The notes: generated by a model not told the origin, from the sequence alone. Numbered from the stretch's first letter, positions 9,883 through 22,619 are shown. The stretch: DNA of 64,000 nucleotides from Petrosia ficiformis (GCA_947044365.1 OX345646.1:4449327-4513326); one strand, 5' to 3'. Program-made: numbers and translations.

Positions 9883-11689
9883 CAGTGGAGTAGGAAGATG
9901 AAAACGATTGGGGGGGGGGGGGGGGGGGGGGGGGCCTGCATAATAGAGGGTCACAGTGATCAGCACAGTGACCCGTACTAAATGATTGAGGAAACACCAA
10001 AAATGTGTTCCTTGGGTCCTCCCATCCAGAAAAAGTTTAGAAAATTAATATGTGCTGTTAGATGGGTTTTGAGCAATACAGGGTGTAATAGGGAGACTAA
10101 ATTCTATACAGTCACCTAAATGTGCACTGTAAAAAGTAATACTGAGGTTATTTTAAACTTCAGTTGGTTACAGGAGTTTCAATGCAATAATAGTTTCCTG
10201 CTAGGTAATATTTACAAGTCACAGTTCATTTAATCTTGATCTATATTGACTATACTATAAAGTACATGTCATAACAAGGCAAACATATTAATACAATGTA
10301 GCTATATACGTAAGCATAGTATTAGTTTGATACGACCTGTGGTGTATTATTAGTATTCCAATTCCAACATCTGTGAAAACAACAGATGTTACTAGCTCAT
10401 TCCAAAGTAATTAATTAACATACATGAAGTTGTAGTTATAATAGCAAATAACATGTGATGTACTCCATAGATATTTGAAAAGTCAGCACATGTATGTAAT
10501 TATTACGGGATTTACATTATTAAAGTACATGTACACTGTAAAAAGTAATAGGTTATTTTAACCTTCAGTTGGCTACAGGAGTTTCAATGCAATTATATTT
10601 TCCTCCATGCTGATTTATATTTCCTGCTAACTAATATTTACAAGTCATGCACAGTTCATTTGATCTTGACCTATATTGACTACTATAAAGTATATGTCAT
10701 ATATAACAAGGCATATGGTAACAAACATATTAATACAATGTAGCTATATACATAGCATAGTATTATAGGTACAACCTGTGGTGTATTATTTGTGAAAACA
10801 AAAGATGTTACTACCTCATTCCAGAGTAATTAATTAATATAAATATGTACATGAATTTGTACTTGTAATAGCAAACATGTGATATACTCCACAGATATAT
10901 TAGAAACACCAGCACATGTATGTAATTATTATGGGATTTACGTGTTTAAAGTACATGTACAATGTATTGCTTTTGTTAATTAAAACAATGTAGCTATATA
11001 CATGTATATATATGCTGTATTTACGTAGCATAGTATTATAGGTATAACCTGTGGTGTATTATTAGTATTCCATCTCCAACATTTGCGAAAACAACAGATG
11101 TTATACTAGCTCATTCCAAAGTAATTAATTAATATAAATATGTATGAAGTTGTAGCAAAAAACATGTGATGCACTCCACAGATATTTGAAAAGTCAGCAC
11201 ATGTATGTACCATTATAATTCTTTATTAAGGCATGTACTTTATATACTGGTCAATATAGATCAAAATCAAAAGAAATATAAACATTATCTAGCTAGACAA
11301 GAAAGCAGCATTGATTTATATAGTCTCAGAAGGAATTGCAACTCATGTAACCAAAGGAGGGTTGAAATAACCATTGCAGTGTGCATGTACTTCATCATTA
11401 TAACCACATTATACTCAATTGTAGCAGTACTGTCCAATTCATGAACATGTAAATTAATCATAAGGATTATGCATAAATTATTACTCAAATATGACGTAAT
11501 GTTTTCAGCTGTTTCATTATGATGTAGTATATACATGTTGTGTTAAGTATTATGTACATTTTTATTACATACATTTTAACATTCATTGCAAAATAGGATT
11601 ATGAATATTGGGGGGCCTGCCCCCCCCTCATTCAACTTTGGGGGGGGGGGGGCCTAGGCCCCTTTGCCCCCCCTGTTCCTACTCCACTG
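9883..11689 (+). mobile_element. Non-autonomous DNA transposon with CAGTGGAGTAGG ends
   Basis: The left end reads CAGTGGAGTAGGAA and the right end is its inverted copy (TTCCTACTCCACTG). Both ends are followed internally by G/C homopolymer tracts (25 G at 9910-9934; 13 G near 11640). A 5-bp GTATG is repeated directly at 9878-9882 and 11690-11694, a good target-site duplication. No transposase is seen; inside are tandem repeats. G-tract ends like these resemble several invertebrate cut-and-paste MITE families. The superfamily is undecided. Confidence 0.75.
10125..11230 (+). repeat. Tandem repeat, about 410-430 bp unit, about 2.6 copies
   Basis: The units begin CACTGTAAAAAGTAAT at 10125, the same at 10534, and a degenerate third start near 10955. 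Each contains CAATGTAGCTATATA, CCTGTGGTGTATTATT and AGTCAGCACATGTATG-like landmarks in the same order. The repeats lie wholly inside the G-tract transposon and contain no coding frame. Confidence 0.85.
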
Positions 11690-11704
11690 GTATGTAGCTG
11701 TACT

Positions 11705-13320
11705 TATCCTGACTGAGTTTCGTTACTCTAACTCTCTTCATTACCCAGCAAAAGTGATTTAATTACTATATAAAGTAATGAATTGTTGAGATTAACAATA
11801 ATTGCTCAGTAGTGTATGGTTTTTCATGTAGAGCTGTATCACCATTGTGTTGTGACTATATTTGTATTTACCACGACAATGTTTCATTGCTGTAGCTCTT
11901 TTGAGCACCCATTTTACATTATGAATCATGATGAATATCAAACACGTATGGAATAATGGCTCACTGGTGATGCGCGGGTTAGTCACCTACAGCTGATTAC
12001 ATATCAAGATTGGAAGTGTGTACATCCTAATATTTTTTGCTTCAGTTTATTCTCTGGTTATCAAAATTTTTGCCGTATGCTGTGTGTTATCTAATTATAG
12101 TCATGTGGGAGCAGGGCTACTTAAGCTTTTTGTGGTCATGAACTAAGTAGAAATGGTGTCGGCAATAGACAAGTGACTTTATATCTCCAGTTCTATGTCT
12201 TAGAGAGCTAAAATCTCTTCGATTTGCCCTCAAGTAAGTCCAAAGGTAGTCTGAAATGGCGAGAGGTCAAGAATAGAAGCACTGCTGGTGGCTAGATTTG
12301 ACGGAGAGGATCTGGCAGATGAGAGATTGACCTCAGTGGCTCAGTATAAGACAGCAAGAAACAAGTGCCAAAGAAATCATGACTCTTTACAGTAAACTTT
12401 TCATTGTTGGTTGTACACTTTTATTAAAAAAAACTGCAGTTTATGATACAATGGAAAAAAGTATCTGATGACTAATAACAAACTGTATACCATAACCTTA
12501 ACCATGATCTATATATTCAGCCTGAGCCTTGCTCCACATTAAAATAATGCACCATGAAGAATGTTATAAATATTACTGTAATGGTTTCAATACTAAGTAA
12601 TGTCAATAGATAATAATTATACAGTTTAAATAAATGTAAAGTATTGTGTAAGTAGAATCCTACTTACTTATATATATTATATATATATATATATAAATAG
12701 ATTGATAGAGCATTATAGAATGTATTGCTTACAGATCAGTGCATGTAAATATATTATCGTTATATTATCCTATTGTGTAATCATAGTCATTCTGTGTTAA
12801 ACACAGATGCATTTTAGTTACAGTAAACCTATAGTTGTTTTCTTAACTGATAGACAAAATATCTTATAAAAATTTAATGTTAATAAACATTTCAAGAGAC
12901 ATCAAAACCACAAGAAACAACAAAACATAATAAAGAGGACAAAATCAGGGCTGTTTGACCTTATATGGAATATTTGAAAATGTATATGGATTTCATGTTA
13001 ATTTGTAACTGAAAAAGTACAAAAAAGCAATAACAAGCTATATTAATCTACGGGTCATATGTAAAAGTGGTCACTTCAATTGATTTTTCTTGTAAATTCT
13101 GCATTGTTAAAAACATCATTCTTTTTTTAATTGAAACTAAGGACTAATTCAATTATAGAAGCAATATGTTGAGTAGCTAACTAATTTCAATTTCAAAGAG
13201 ACAGTTGAGTAGCATGCATTAACTATTATAGTTATATTTGAAGAACAAACTGACTACGTACTGTTACTTTGTTGATATAATTAAGTTTAATAAATTTTTT
13301 AATAATTCACTCTTACACAG
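11705..13320. other. Upstream region / probable intron 1 of the second Death-ankyrin gene
   Basis: The region begins with the right copy of the direct repeat (11715-11865). At about 12945-13010 it carries AAAATCAGGGCTGTTTGACC followed by TTATATGGAATAT, the intron motif found upstream of other family copies. It ends at a 3' splice site (TCTTACACAG) at 13320. No convincing exon 1 was found, and no gene is seen otherwise. Confidence 0.5.
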
Positions 13321-13369
13321 AAATATTATATTGTTGAGAAGTAGCCCAAATAACCTATAATCACTCATT

Positions 13370-15910
13370 ATGTCTGATGGTCCAGTAGTAACAAGTAGAC
13401 CAACTGAAAGGGAACTCGATCTTGAACTTGCAGAGTTGGTGAACTGGCAGAGATTTGCTACCCATTTACCAAATCTTACAAGAGGAGATATTGAACAAAT
13501 TAAACAAGATAATCGTGATGTTCAACGACAGAAACTTGAGCTTTATGGAACATGGTTACGAAGATGTCCTAATGCATCATGGAATGATATTGTATCAGCT
13601 CTCGAGATATCAAAGGAAATCACTTTGGCAAATGTTATCAAAATTAAATTCAAGGGAGTGAGTTCTTGCAGCTCATTAATACTAAATGCGTCAAGCGCAG
13701 CTGTGGCACCCCTCTCCAGTGAAGACGTGTATATAACCTCCGAAGAGATTGTTGTAGAAGAACTGAAAAAACTTCATCGATCATTCACTTCATTAGCCCG
13801 AGATATTCGTTGTAAGCTTCATGAGTTAGTTGAATTGGGAACTTCATCAGTTCATGGTATAGCAGTTTTTATTCAGGAGGCATGAGTCTGTGGAATCGTG
13901 GGATTGACTGGAGTGAGTACAATTGATGAGTTATTTGATGCTATTCTTCCATACAATGACTATCTCGACTGTGAGCTACTAGAAATGATTGTAGAGGAAT
14001 ATTTAGATGATGGTGATATTACCAAAGTGAAAGCACATATTGAAAAAGTGAAACTTTTTAAATGTACCAAACCTATTAAAGCCTTAAAAAATACATTACA
14101 ACAATATACTAGCATACACAATATTTCAGAGAAACATCTAATAGTAACCATTAAACTCCAAGCTGACTGGGGAAGAGTTACATTAGAATCTATTGAAAAG
14201 CTAGTACAGAATCTTCTACAATACTAGCATAAAGTTAGAATACTTAAGGTAGATTCAGGATCGATATCCATAATGCTTTTACTTCCAAAAGAGAAATTGC
14301 AGCATTTTATAGTCTCCGGTAGTCAGAAGCTACAGTTCATGCATTTAACAGGAATCTTCAGGTTACAGATTGGAGATATAACAGTTTTTGAAGAAAGCGA
14401 AAACAAGAATTTCACTTTCGAATCAGCTTTTCTAGAATCATCACAGTGTGGTGATGATGAAGCAGTCCAGTTTCTACTAGTCTTGGGAGTTAATGTAAAC
14501 TATAGTAATAGTGAGGGACAGACAGCATTAATATCAGCAAGTACATGTACGTCTGGTGAGGAAGAGGTAGTACAAACACTACTGTCAGCTGGAGCTAATA
14601 TTAACCGTAAGGATAAATATGGACAGAATAAGGCTGGATGGAGTGCTGTAATGTTGGCCAGTCGTAATGATCATCTCCAAGTAGTAGATCTACTACTAAA
14701 AGGAAATGCTGATCCCAATGCTCAAAATCTCAAAGGATGGACAGCACTAATATATGCCAGTCTTAATGGTGATCACCAAATTGTAGAAATACTACTTAAG
14801 AAAGGTGCTAATCCTAATATTAGTGCACTTGATGGATTGACAGCATTGATGATTGCAAGCATTAATGATCATCTCCAGGTAGTGGAATTACTCCTAAAGG
14901 AAAAATGTGATCCTAATGCTCATGATGACGAAGGGTGGACACCACTAATGTATGCCAGTCAAAATGGTTGCCTCCAGTTAGCAGAATTACTACTAAAGGA
15001 AAAAGCTGATCCTAATGCTCGTAACAACAAAGGATCAACAGCACTAATGTTTGCCATTCACAATGGTCATCTGCAGGTAGTGGAGCTACTACTAAGGGAA
15101 AATGCCGATCCCAATGCATGCAGTAGTACAGGATGGACACCATTACTATTAGCCAGTAAGAGAGGTCATTCCAAAGTTGTTGTAATGCTGTTGCAGTATA
15201 AAGCAAATCCACACATTGAAAATCGTAAGCATTTGGATTCCTTTAAAATTGCCACTGTTGAAGGTAACACAGACGTTGTGAACATTTTCCTGAATTATTC
15301 CGAAATTAGATTTGAAAGCTTGTCAATGGGATGGTATTATGCTTGTCAGCTTGGTCATGTTCCAATCATTTCATTGTTGTCAAATAGAGTAGATATCATT
15401 TCTGAAAAAACAGATCTCATTATTTCTTGTGCTGAAGGTGATTTAGGAACAGTAATAGATCAGTTGATGTCTGGTAAGATAACACCAGATGTTCAGTTTA
15501 TTCATGGTGTCACTCCTCTCATGATTTCATCTTCTTGTGGACACATTGATATAGTAGAGGCTCTTATTCAATCTGGTGCTAATGTTAACAAGACTGATGA
15601 GTTTGGTTATACAGCACTTGATTATGCTGAACAGGCGAAAGAAGATACAACACGCTTTTTTCTATTACAACATGATGGAATACTTGGCGTGGATTTAGAT
15701 AGCACAGTTAGAAGAATCTATATTTAAAACTATAGATGACATCTCAACTGAAAAATACATTTCTAATCTACAATAATCTCAAGAAGGCAACAAAGTTTAA
15801 ATATTTCATCAATTAAGAATCAATTGACACTCATTTTTGCAAACATCAATCAGCTTGTTACACAGGCAATCCTTTAATGATCGACTTGAATGACTTTAAT
15901 TGTGATTGAA
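13370..15910 (+). pseudogene. Death-ankyrin gene, nearly complete, with two stops and a frameshift
   Basis: The frame runs from the ATG (MSDGPVVTSRPTERELD) through a Death domain, helical module, beta-type module and about 11 ankyrin repeats. It is interrupted by TGA at 13883-13885 and TAG at 14225-14227; sister copies have CGA and CAG at these places, so both are C-to-T changes. The frame is otherwise continuous across both stops. A frameshift near 15700-15712 ends the protein early (VRRIYI, stop 15725-15727); the remainder of the tail is readable in another frame to about 15910. Compared with 1545-4673, part of the second ankyrin repeat is fused directly to a later one (KDKYGQ then NKAGWSAV). 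It could be a recent pseudogene, or an allele or assembly with errors. Confidence 0.85.
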
Positions 15911-15911
15911 A

Positions 15912-16490
15912 ATAAATCTCATTATCCATGTAGCTAGTGTCACTTTCACTTAATATAATTCTTCAGTAAATTTTGATTACATAAAATTTATTAAAATATA
16001 ATGATAATACTGCGAAGTTATTACCTCTTATTACTATGTTATTTGAATTTTAATCAAATTGTAATTAAATCAGGATCTCCTTCAGTAGAACCAGGAGTTT
16101 ATGAGTGGTCTAAGATCAAAAGATCTGGGAAATGTAAATTTCAACTAGTTCACCTATATCCATGATACCATATTCAGCTTAATTGACTTGAATGATCATT
16201 AAGATTGAATCAATCTCAGTATCCATGTAGTGTGACTTTCAATTAATTAGGTACTAATATAATTCCTCATTAAATTTTGATGACATAAAATCTATTAAAT
16301 ATATCATGACAATGCTGCAAAGTTTATTGCCTCTTATTACTATGTTGTTAAATCAGGATCTGATTCAGTGGAACCAGGAGCTTATGAGTGATGGAATTAA
16401 ACAAAATCCTACGATCCAAAGATCTGGAGAATATAATTTTCAACTAACTCAACCATACTCATATGCACGATACCATATTCAGCTATAAAG
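15912..16490 (+). repeat. Tandemly duplicated 3' flank
   Basis: The block with ATTATCCATGTAG, TGACTTTCA, TAATATAATTC and TTATTACTATGTT (15915-16180) is repeated at 16205-16487, each copy ending in ATACCATATTCAGCT. The second copy begins with a remnant of the coding end (TTGACTTGAATGATC). The same block lies behind the gene at 1545-4673. Confidence 0.75.
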
Positions 16491-16559
16491 AATGATCAGC
16501 AGACCAACTATATCAAGCAAATCCATAAATTAAAATTGCAGAATTGTTACTATCAGAGG

Positions 16560-17045
16560 TAACAGTGTTGCTCAGAACTTTTACTGAATGATATGGAAAA
16601 ACTTTATCAATGGGAAGGTATCATGCTTGTCAATGTGATATATATCATGATTTCATTTTTATTTGGATATTACTGACATATATATATTAGAGGTCCTTAT
16701 TCAATCAGATACTAATACTAACAAGAGACACTGCACTTGATTATACCCACCAAGTTAAACCGGATTCAGCTCGACATATTCTATTACAACATGAAGGACT
16801 GTATGGAATATGCTTACACATACACATTAAAGATGGGAGCCTGTTATTTAAATGTGTAGATGGCATATCTCTACTGAAAAAGACTTTGCTAGTGTACTGC
16901 AATCACCTGAAAGTTCGAGGCGGCAACATTTAAACATTAATCAATTGTCAATTATCTTGAAGATTCTGTCAACACTTGTGTCTACTGACACTTGTTTAAG
17001 CAGATCGTTTCACTATTGACTGAACGATCTCAATAGTGATTGAAG
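16560..17045 (+). pseudogene. Death-ankyrin C-terminal fragment, sister of 7010-7495
   Basis: This matches 7010-7495 base for base over long stretches, including the non-coding lead-in from 16488. Readable pieces include ALDYTHQ-like and HILLQHEGL-like segments with frameshifts, and an end near 17043. It shows that a unit larger than one gene was duplicated. Confidence 0.7.
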
Positions 17046-17344
17046 AAGAAATTGTTAATGTTATAACAGTGATGACTTTTTTGAATTAACTATTATATTT
17101 ATGAAAAATAATTAAGATTTAGCTTAAAAAGAATGCAACTGATTAGTGAATGGGAGCAGACCTACTATAGACTTTTAAATAACCTGAGATCTCACGGGAA
17201 ACTATCACTATAGTAGCTGAAAAATTATAGATCATTAATAAAGTATTTGAATTTTAATCAAATTGGAATTGATCAAATGATTGGATTGTGATTAATTGAA
17301 TTGTAAATTAACAATCATACATTTTTTCATCTATAACATTTTAA

Positions 17345-17566
17345 CATAGCCTGTAGAATTCATCAGTCTGTGCAGAATATATTCATACTGTGTTTTGAAT
17401 AGATGCAATTGTTCCTGCACATTATAAAAGGAAATTGGTCTTATGCATTCCAGCAGTAATTCGGCAGATTATTAAATTATGTGTAATCCAATAATAGTCC
17501 AATCTCACTTACAAATTAAACAGCCCTGACCGTGGAAGGCAAGCCAAGAAGTAATACGTAGGAAAG
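17345..17566 (+). other. Degenerate gene start and conserved non-coding exon 1
   Basis: TTTTTCATCTATAACATTTT at 17326-17345 and the bases after it match 7776-7815, just before the fragment at 7825, but coding homology is then lost. At about 17528-17566 GTGGAAGGCAAGCCAAGAAG leads to a GTGAGT splice donor at 17567. The same exon end is found at 22754 and 61810, so it is a recurring 5' exon. Confidence 0.45.
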
Positions 17567-17644
17567 GTGAGTCTATCCCATATAATTATGTTAATATAAT
17601 TGGTATACTGTACTAATAGTTATTATAAAAATGGCCATTATATA

Positions 17645-17930
17645 CACTGCAAAAACAAAATCGTTAAAATAACTATTTTATTGGCTATTTTTCATACCAA
17701 GAATTAACTAAATCTGGTTGTGTTTGGCCGACAGAAGGTTTGGGAACCTGCAAAAACATAATTTAATTTATTCTAGTGTACATTATTATACTTGATGCAC
17801 ATAGTGTGATAGTAACATCATGCATGTAGCCACAACAACCTGTATCACAAACTATATTGAAATTTATGTTATTCCTTGCAGCTGTACTAACCAATAAATT
17901 GGTTATTTTAACAATTTAATTTTTGCAGTG
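17645..17930. mobile_element. TA-flanked MITE with CACTGCAAAAA ends
   Basis: The left end CACTGCAAAAACAAAATCGT and the right end (ATTTTTGCAGTG on the same strand) are inverted copies, and a TA lies outside each end. The inverted repeats include AAAATAACTATTTTATTGG. Related copies lie at 23684-24082, 45337-45748, 60579-60999 and a right end near 60250-60322. TA target sites suggest a Tc1/mariner-type origin; no transposase is present. Confidence 0.75.
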
Positions 17931-18384
17931 TATGTGATTGTAAAAATACGTATTTCATACACATTTTTATAACTGATGGAATACAATGTCTTGCTAAGAA
18001 CACTTTGGTTACTGTTGTAAAGTTATTTTTTAGCTGAATCCATTCTGTTAGTATAACAGCATAACAATTATGACTGTTATAACTAATGAATTGCTCTATA
18101 GCTAATAAACATAAATGCATTTTAGTTACAATAAAACTATAGTTGTGCTGTTAGCTGACAGACAAACTATCTTCTGAAAGATACAACAAAACGTAATGCA
18201 GCACACAAAATCAGGGCTGTTTTACCTTAGCTATATGGAAAGTTATTATGGATTCTGTGTTAATATGTAACTGAAAACCTACAATAAGAAACAATTTGTT
18301 TTTAAATGAAAGAAATATCAAAACCGATAATGCACAGAAATAAGATTGGGATAATACCTTTTTTAATTGAACCAATGGAACAAT
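17931..18384. other. Intron-like flank with the family motif
   Basis: At 18200-18260 ACACAAAATCAGGGCTGTTT is followed by a TATATGGAAAG-like element, as in the other upstream flanks. At 18300-18370 there is a decayed arm of the foldback element that is intact at 39918-40221. No gene is seen. Confidence 0.45.
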
Positions 18385-19947
18385 TTGAAAGTTAGAATAC
18401 TTAAGAGAAACTCCAGCATTTTATAGTCTCCAGTAGTCAGAAGCTACAGTTCATGCGATTAACAGGAATCTTCAGATTACAGATTGGAGATATAGCAGTT
18501 TTCGAAAAAAGCGAAAACAAGAATTTCACTTACGAATTAGTTTTTCTAGACTCATCACAGTGTGGTGATTAGGAAGCTGTTCAGTTTCTATTAGAATTTG
18601 GAGTTAATATAAACTTTAGTAATAGTGAGGGAAAAACAGCACTAATACTAGCAAGTGACTCTGGACAGGAAGACGTTGTATACACACTAATATCAACTGG
18701 GGCTAATATTAACCATAAGGATAAATATGGACAGTCAGCATTAATGGTTTCAAAAACAAATAAGATATGTTTGTTATTTCTTCAGCCTAACACAAAGATC
18801 AGTTTGATTGAACACATTACATCAAAACATTTAATGATCGCTAGTGATCTAGGCCACGTTGCAATAATTCAGACTCTACTAGTCAAATACAACAATGATC
18901 CTAATGTTCAAAATAAGGCAGAATGCTAGTAATGTTTACCAGTCGTAATGGTCATATCCAAGTTGTAGAACTACTACTAAAAGAAACTAAGAAAATGGTG
19001 ACCCCAACTTGCATAATAATGAAGGATGGACAGCACTAATGCTTGCCTGTCAGAATAGTTGTCTCCATATAGTGGAATTACTACTAAAGAAAAATGCTGA
19101 TCCTAGTGTATGCAGTAATACTGGATGGACACCATTGCTATTAGCCAGTAAGAATGGTCATTCCAATGTTATTGTAATGCTGTTGCAATATAAAGCAAAT
19201 CCACACATTGAAGTTCGTAAGCATTTGGATTCCTTTGCGATTGCCACCATTGAAAGTAACACAGACATTGTGAACACTTTACTGAATCATTCCAAAATGA
19301 GATTTGAAAACTTATCAATGGGATGGTATTCTGCTTGTTGGTTTGGTCATGTTCCAATCATTACATTGTTGTCAAATAGAGTAAGCATCATTCTGACCAA
19401 ACAGATCTTATTATTTCTTGTGCTGAAGGTGATTTAGGAACAGTTGATGTCTAGTAAGATAATACCGGATGTTCAGTTCATTCATGGCATCACTCCATTC
19501 ATGATATCATCTTCTTGTGGACACACTGATTATTATATCAGTCACTGATATATATAGTAGAGGTTCTTATTCAATCTGGTGCTAATGTTAATAAGACAGA
19601 TGAGCTTGGTTATACAACCCTTGATTATGCATGCTGAACAGGCAAAACAAGATATAACTCGAGTTCCTTTATTACTATATGGTGGACTACTCGGCATAGA
19701 GTTAGACATCACACATTCAAATCTAGCAGAATCTTTGCATAAATTTATAGGTGACGACATCTCAACTGAAAAAGACATTTCTAATGTACAATCACCACAT
19801 AGTTCAAGAATGCAGTGAAGTTTAAATATTTCATTAATTAAGAAATATCTTGCCGAATCAATTGACACTCGTTTTAACAAACATCAATCAGCTGATTTCA
19901 CAAACAATCCTTTAACAATCGACTTGAATGATCTTAATTGCGATTGA
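18385..19947 (+). pseudogene. Death-ankyrin pseudogene lacking the N-terminal half
   Basis: It starts abruptly in the beta-type module (KVRILK, then EKLQHFI after a deletion) with no Death domain. Ankyrin repeats follow with an in-frame TAG at about 18571, two stops near 18926-18931 and a deletion around 18930-19008. An open block 19009-19437 holds four repeats (GWTALMLACQNSCLHIVELL), followed by a frameshift. A short insertion near 19530-19555 interrupts the last repeat. The tail ends in a normal-looking stop near 19947. Confidence 0.85.
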
Positions 19948-20162
19948 ATCATTAATCTCAGAATTTATGTAGTTTGACTTTCACTTAATTCGGTAGTAAT
20001 TCTTAATTAAAATTTAATATCAATAATGTGTGTATCATGATAATGCTGCGAAGTTATTACCTCTTTTTACTATTATTTTTTAATCGCTAATTTACATTGA
20101 TAGGAATTTTTACGATATAATTATATTAAGTTAATTTGGAAGAAACCCTGCTAACAGTGATA

Positions 20163-20331
20163 CATTAGCAATGAAGTCCACAGTAAAACAGACAGCCTCT
20201 TTCCAGGAAACAACACAACCGCAGCCGAGCTCAAACCACTGACCATTAGATCAAGAGGCTCAAGCTCTAACCACTGAGCCACGCTGCCTGGAAAGAGGGT
20301 GTCTGTTATTCTGTGGACTTCATTGCTAATG
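20163..20331 (-). mobile_element. Foldback element enclosing a tRNA-derived core
   Basis: A 45-base arm from CATTAGCAATGAAGTCCACA to CTCTTTCCAGG (20163-20207) is repeated inverted at 20287-20331 with few changes. Between the arms the minus strand reads GGCAGCGTGGCTCAGTGGTT, with an A-box-like TGGCTCAGTGG (20271-20281) and a B-box-like GGTTTGAGCTC (20227-20237). This resembles a tRNA-derived SINE head or tRNA pseudogene. The acceptor stem does not pair cleanly, so it is not called as a functional tRNA. Confidence 0.65.
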
Positions 20332-21950
20332 AATGTTTACAAATAAAATTCTTCACATGTACAGGTTTTGGAGTTATTACAGGATCTCCTCCAATAACAC
20401 CAGGAGCTGATGAACTGTGAAGCCATGGAACTAGAGAATATCCTTGGTACAAAAGATTTGGAAAATATATATAATTTTCAACTAGCTCATTTATAATCAT
20501 GCATTGTCATAATACCATATTCAGCTTAAGCTTTTAATAAGTTTTTTACATGACATTGTAAAGAGAGCACTAAACATTGTTTTAGTACTGAAACCTCATT
20601 AATAAGGCCTTTTGACTTCTAAATTATAACAAGAGTCTATTGCGATAAGTATAACTAAAATTGGCGACTTTTAGTTAGTTAATCTATAACCCAGGCATAA
20701 CATATAAATTATAACTAAAAGTGGTCGTTTTAGTCAAAATAAAGCAACACTAAAATGTATTACAAATAATGTCTTGAATTGGTGACCATCTCAGTTATAT
20801 GCAATTTCAGAATAGTTATGTATAATGTTTTACTTTGTAACTTGTTAGTTCAGGAGGGTCTGAGGAGACTCATATCTGTGGAATTGAGGGATTGAATTGA
20901 GTAAACACAATTTCCTGCAATGCATGTGTTATAAATGTATACATCACAGTATTTGTAACTACTGATACATTATATTATAGGCAAGATCATAATCGAGATG
21001 ATGATCACTCTCTGATGTAGTATAATTTAATATCTATAACGATAAATTTGATTTTGAGCAGCAATATCCTCAAGCAACCCCCAGCCTATGGCCTTGGTAT
21101 ATTGTCATTGTAAAACTATTTCATTGCACATTTTTATAACTAATAGCCATGGAATGGAATATTTCAGTTCCTCAGAACACTTTGGTTACAGTAATTTTAA
21201 ATGATTGTTATTATTAGTGCATATCAAGTGACATTGAATCAATCATGTTTTCGTATACTAGTCACCTGATCACATTTTAAGCTCATGGGCATTAACTACT
21301 TAAGGCACAGTGACCTTTGAAAATGCTAGTGGACCAACTAGAAATGTCAGTTGATAGGGACTCAGTGTTTTAGAACATTCTTTATGGTGCTTTATATGTT
21401 TTAAAAGAGCACTCAATAAATATTTCAAGTAGATAGTGCACATACTTGCTTCTCTCATGCATTATCTAATCTCAACCTTTATTAAGCCCAAGCCTTGTGC
21501 TATGTTAAAACGCTTAACGCATTGTAAAACATGTTACATAGAGTTAAATAATACAACACAAAATGCAACCACAAAATCAGGGATGTATTATCTCACAAAT
21601 TTCACAAGAAACCTTAAAATTAGGGCTGTTTGACCTTGTATGGAATATATAAATATATCATGGATTCTGTGTTCATATGTTTTCTAACTAAAACCAACCC
21701 TACAACAATAATATAATTATTATATATATATAATTATATTAATTTTAAATAGGAATCTCAAAACCAATAATGCACAGAAAGATGGGACCTTAGCAACAAA
21801 ATTAAATTACATGATATAATCATGCATTTACACATGATAACCATATACATAAGTATATAGCTAGAGTAAAGGAAGACACAAAAAAGCCATATTTATGTAA
21901 AGACTGTGTTGTAAAAGTGATTATAGTTTAATCGAGTTTACTTGCAGATC
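20332..21950. other. Downstream flank and intron-like sequence
   Basis: 20370-20530 matches the recurrent 3' flank block (CCAGGAGCTGATGA ... ATACCATATTCAGCTTA). At 21580-21690 the intron motif occurs (AAAATTAGGGCTGTTTGACC, then a TGGAATAT box), followed near 21740-21810 by a decayed arm of the foldback family. I see no gene. Confidence 0.45.
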
Positions 21951-21954
21951 TCGA

Positions 21955-22480
21955 ACTGATAGTTATTCGTAAACTGGTAGATATTTGCTACCCATTTACC
22001 AGATCTTACAGGAGGAGATATTGAACAAATCGAAAAAAATAATCGTGATGTTTAAAGACAGAAACTTTAACTTTATGGAACATGGTTACGAAGATGTCCT
22101 AATGCATCATGGAATGTATTGGCTCTCTAGATTCCAAAAGCAAAAGAAAATGCTCTGACAGATACTATAAAAACAAAATCCGTTTCAAATGCAACGAAAT
22201 TTCACAATCCAGTAAGTATATTTGTCGTCAGAAGAAATTGTATATATATACTATAGTGAAAGAATTACAAGAGCCTAACCAGTCATTGATTCCATTAGCC
22301 AGAGAGTAAGTTAGCTAAACTTGGAAAATCATCACTTCATGATATAGCAGTTTTTTATTCAGGAGGCAAAAGTCTGTACAATCAAGGGATTGACTGGAGT
22401 AAAAACAATTGATGCTGTTCAATGGCATGAACATATTACCAAAGTAAAAGCAAACACTCGAAACGAAGTGGTATATACTG
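21955..22480 (+). pseudogene. Death-ankyrin N-terminal fragment, heavily decayed
   Basis: Readable pieces include ATHLPDLTGGDIEQI-like Death-domain sequence, LYGTWLRRCPNASWN with frameshifts, and the helical module start (SSLHDIAV-like and SVQSRD-like pieces). Homology breaks near 22440-22480 after KVKANT. Multiple stops exclude a protein. Confidence 0.75.
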
Positions 22481-22619
22481 TAATTAAAGCAGATCTATAA
22501 ATAACAACAACAAATTAAAATATTGACAAAAAAAGAAGATCGATTGTCATGTTCACACCTGCTTTAAATACACGGACGAACCGAGGAGACAGTCCGTGCA
22601 AAAGATAAATTATCCGTTG

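Noticed and set aside
20207..20289. Functional tRNA gene on the minus strand
   Set aside because: A- and B-box-like sequences are present, but the acceptor stem and anticodon arm do not pair properly and it is embedded in a foldback repeat.
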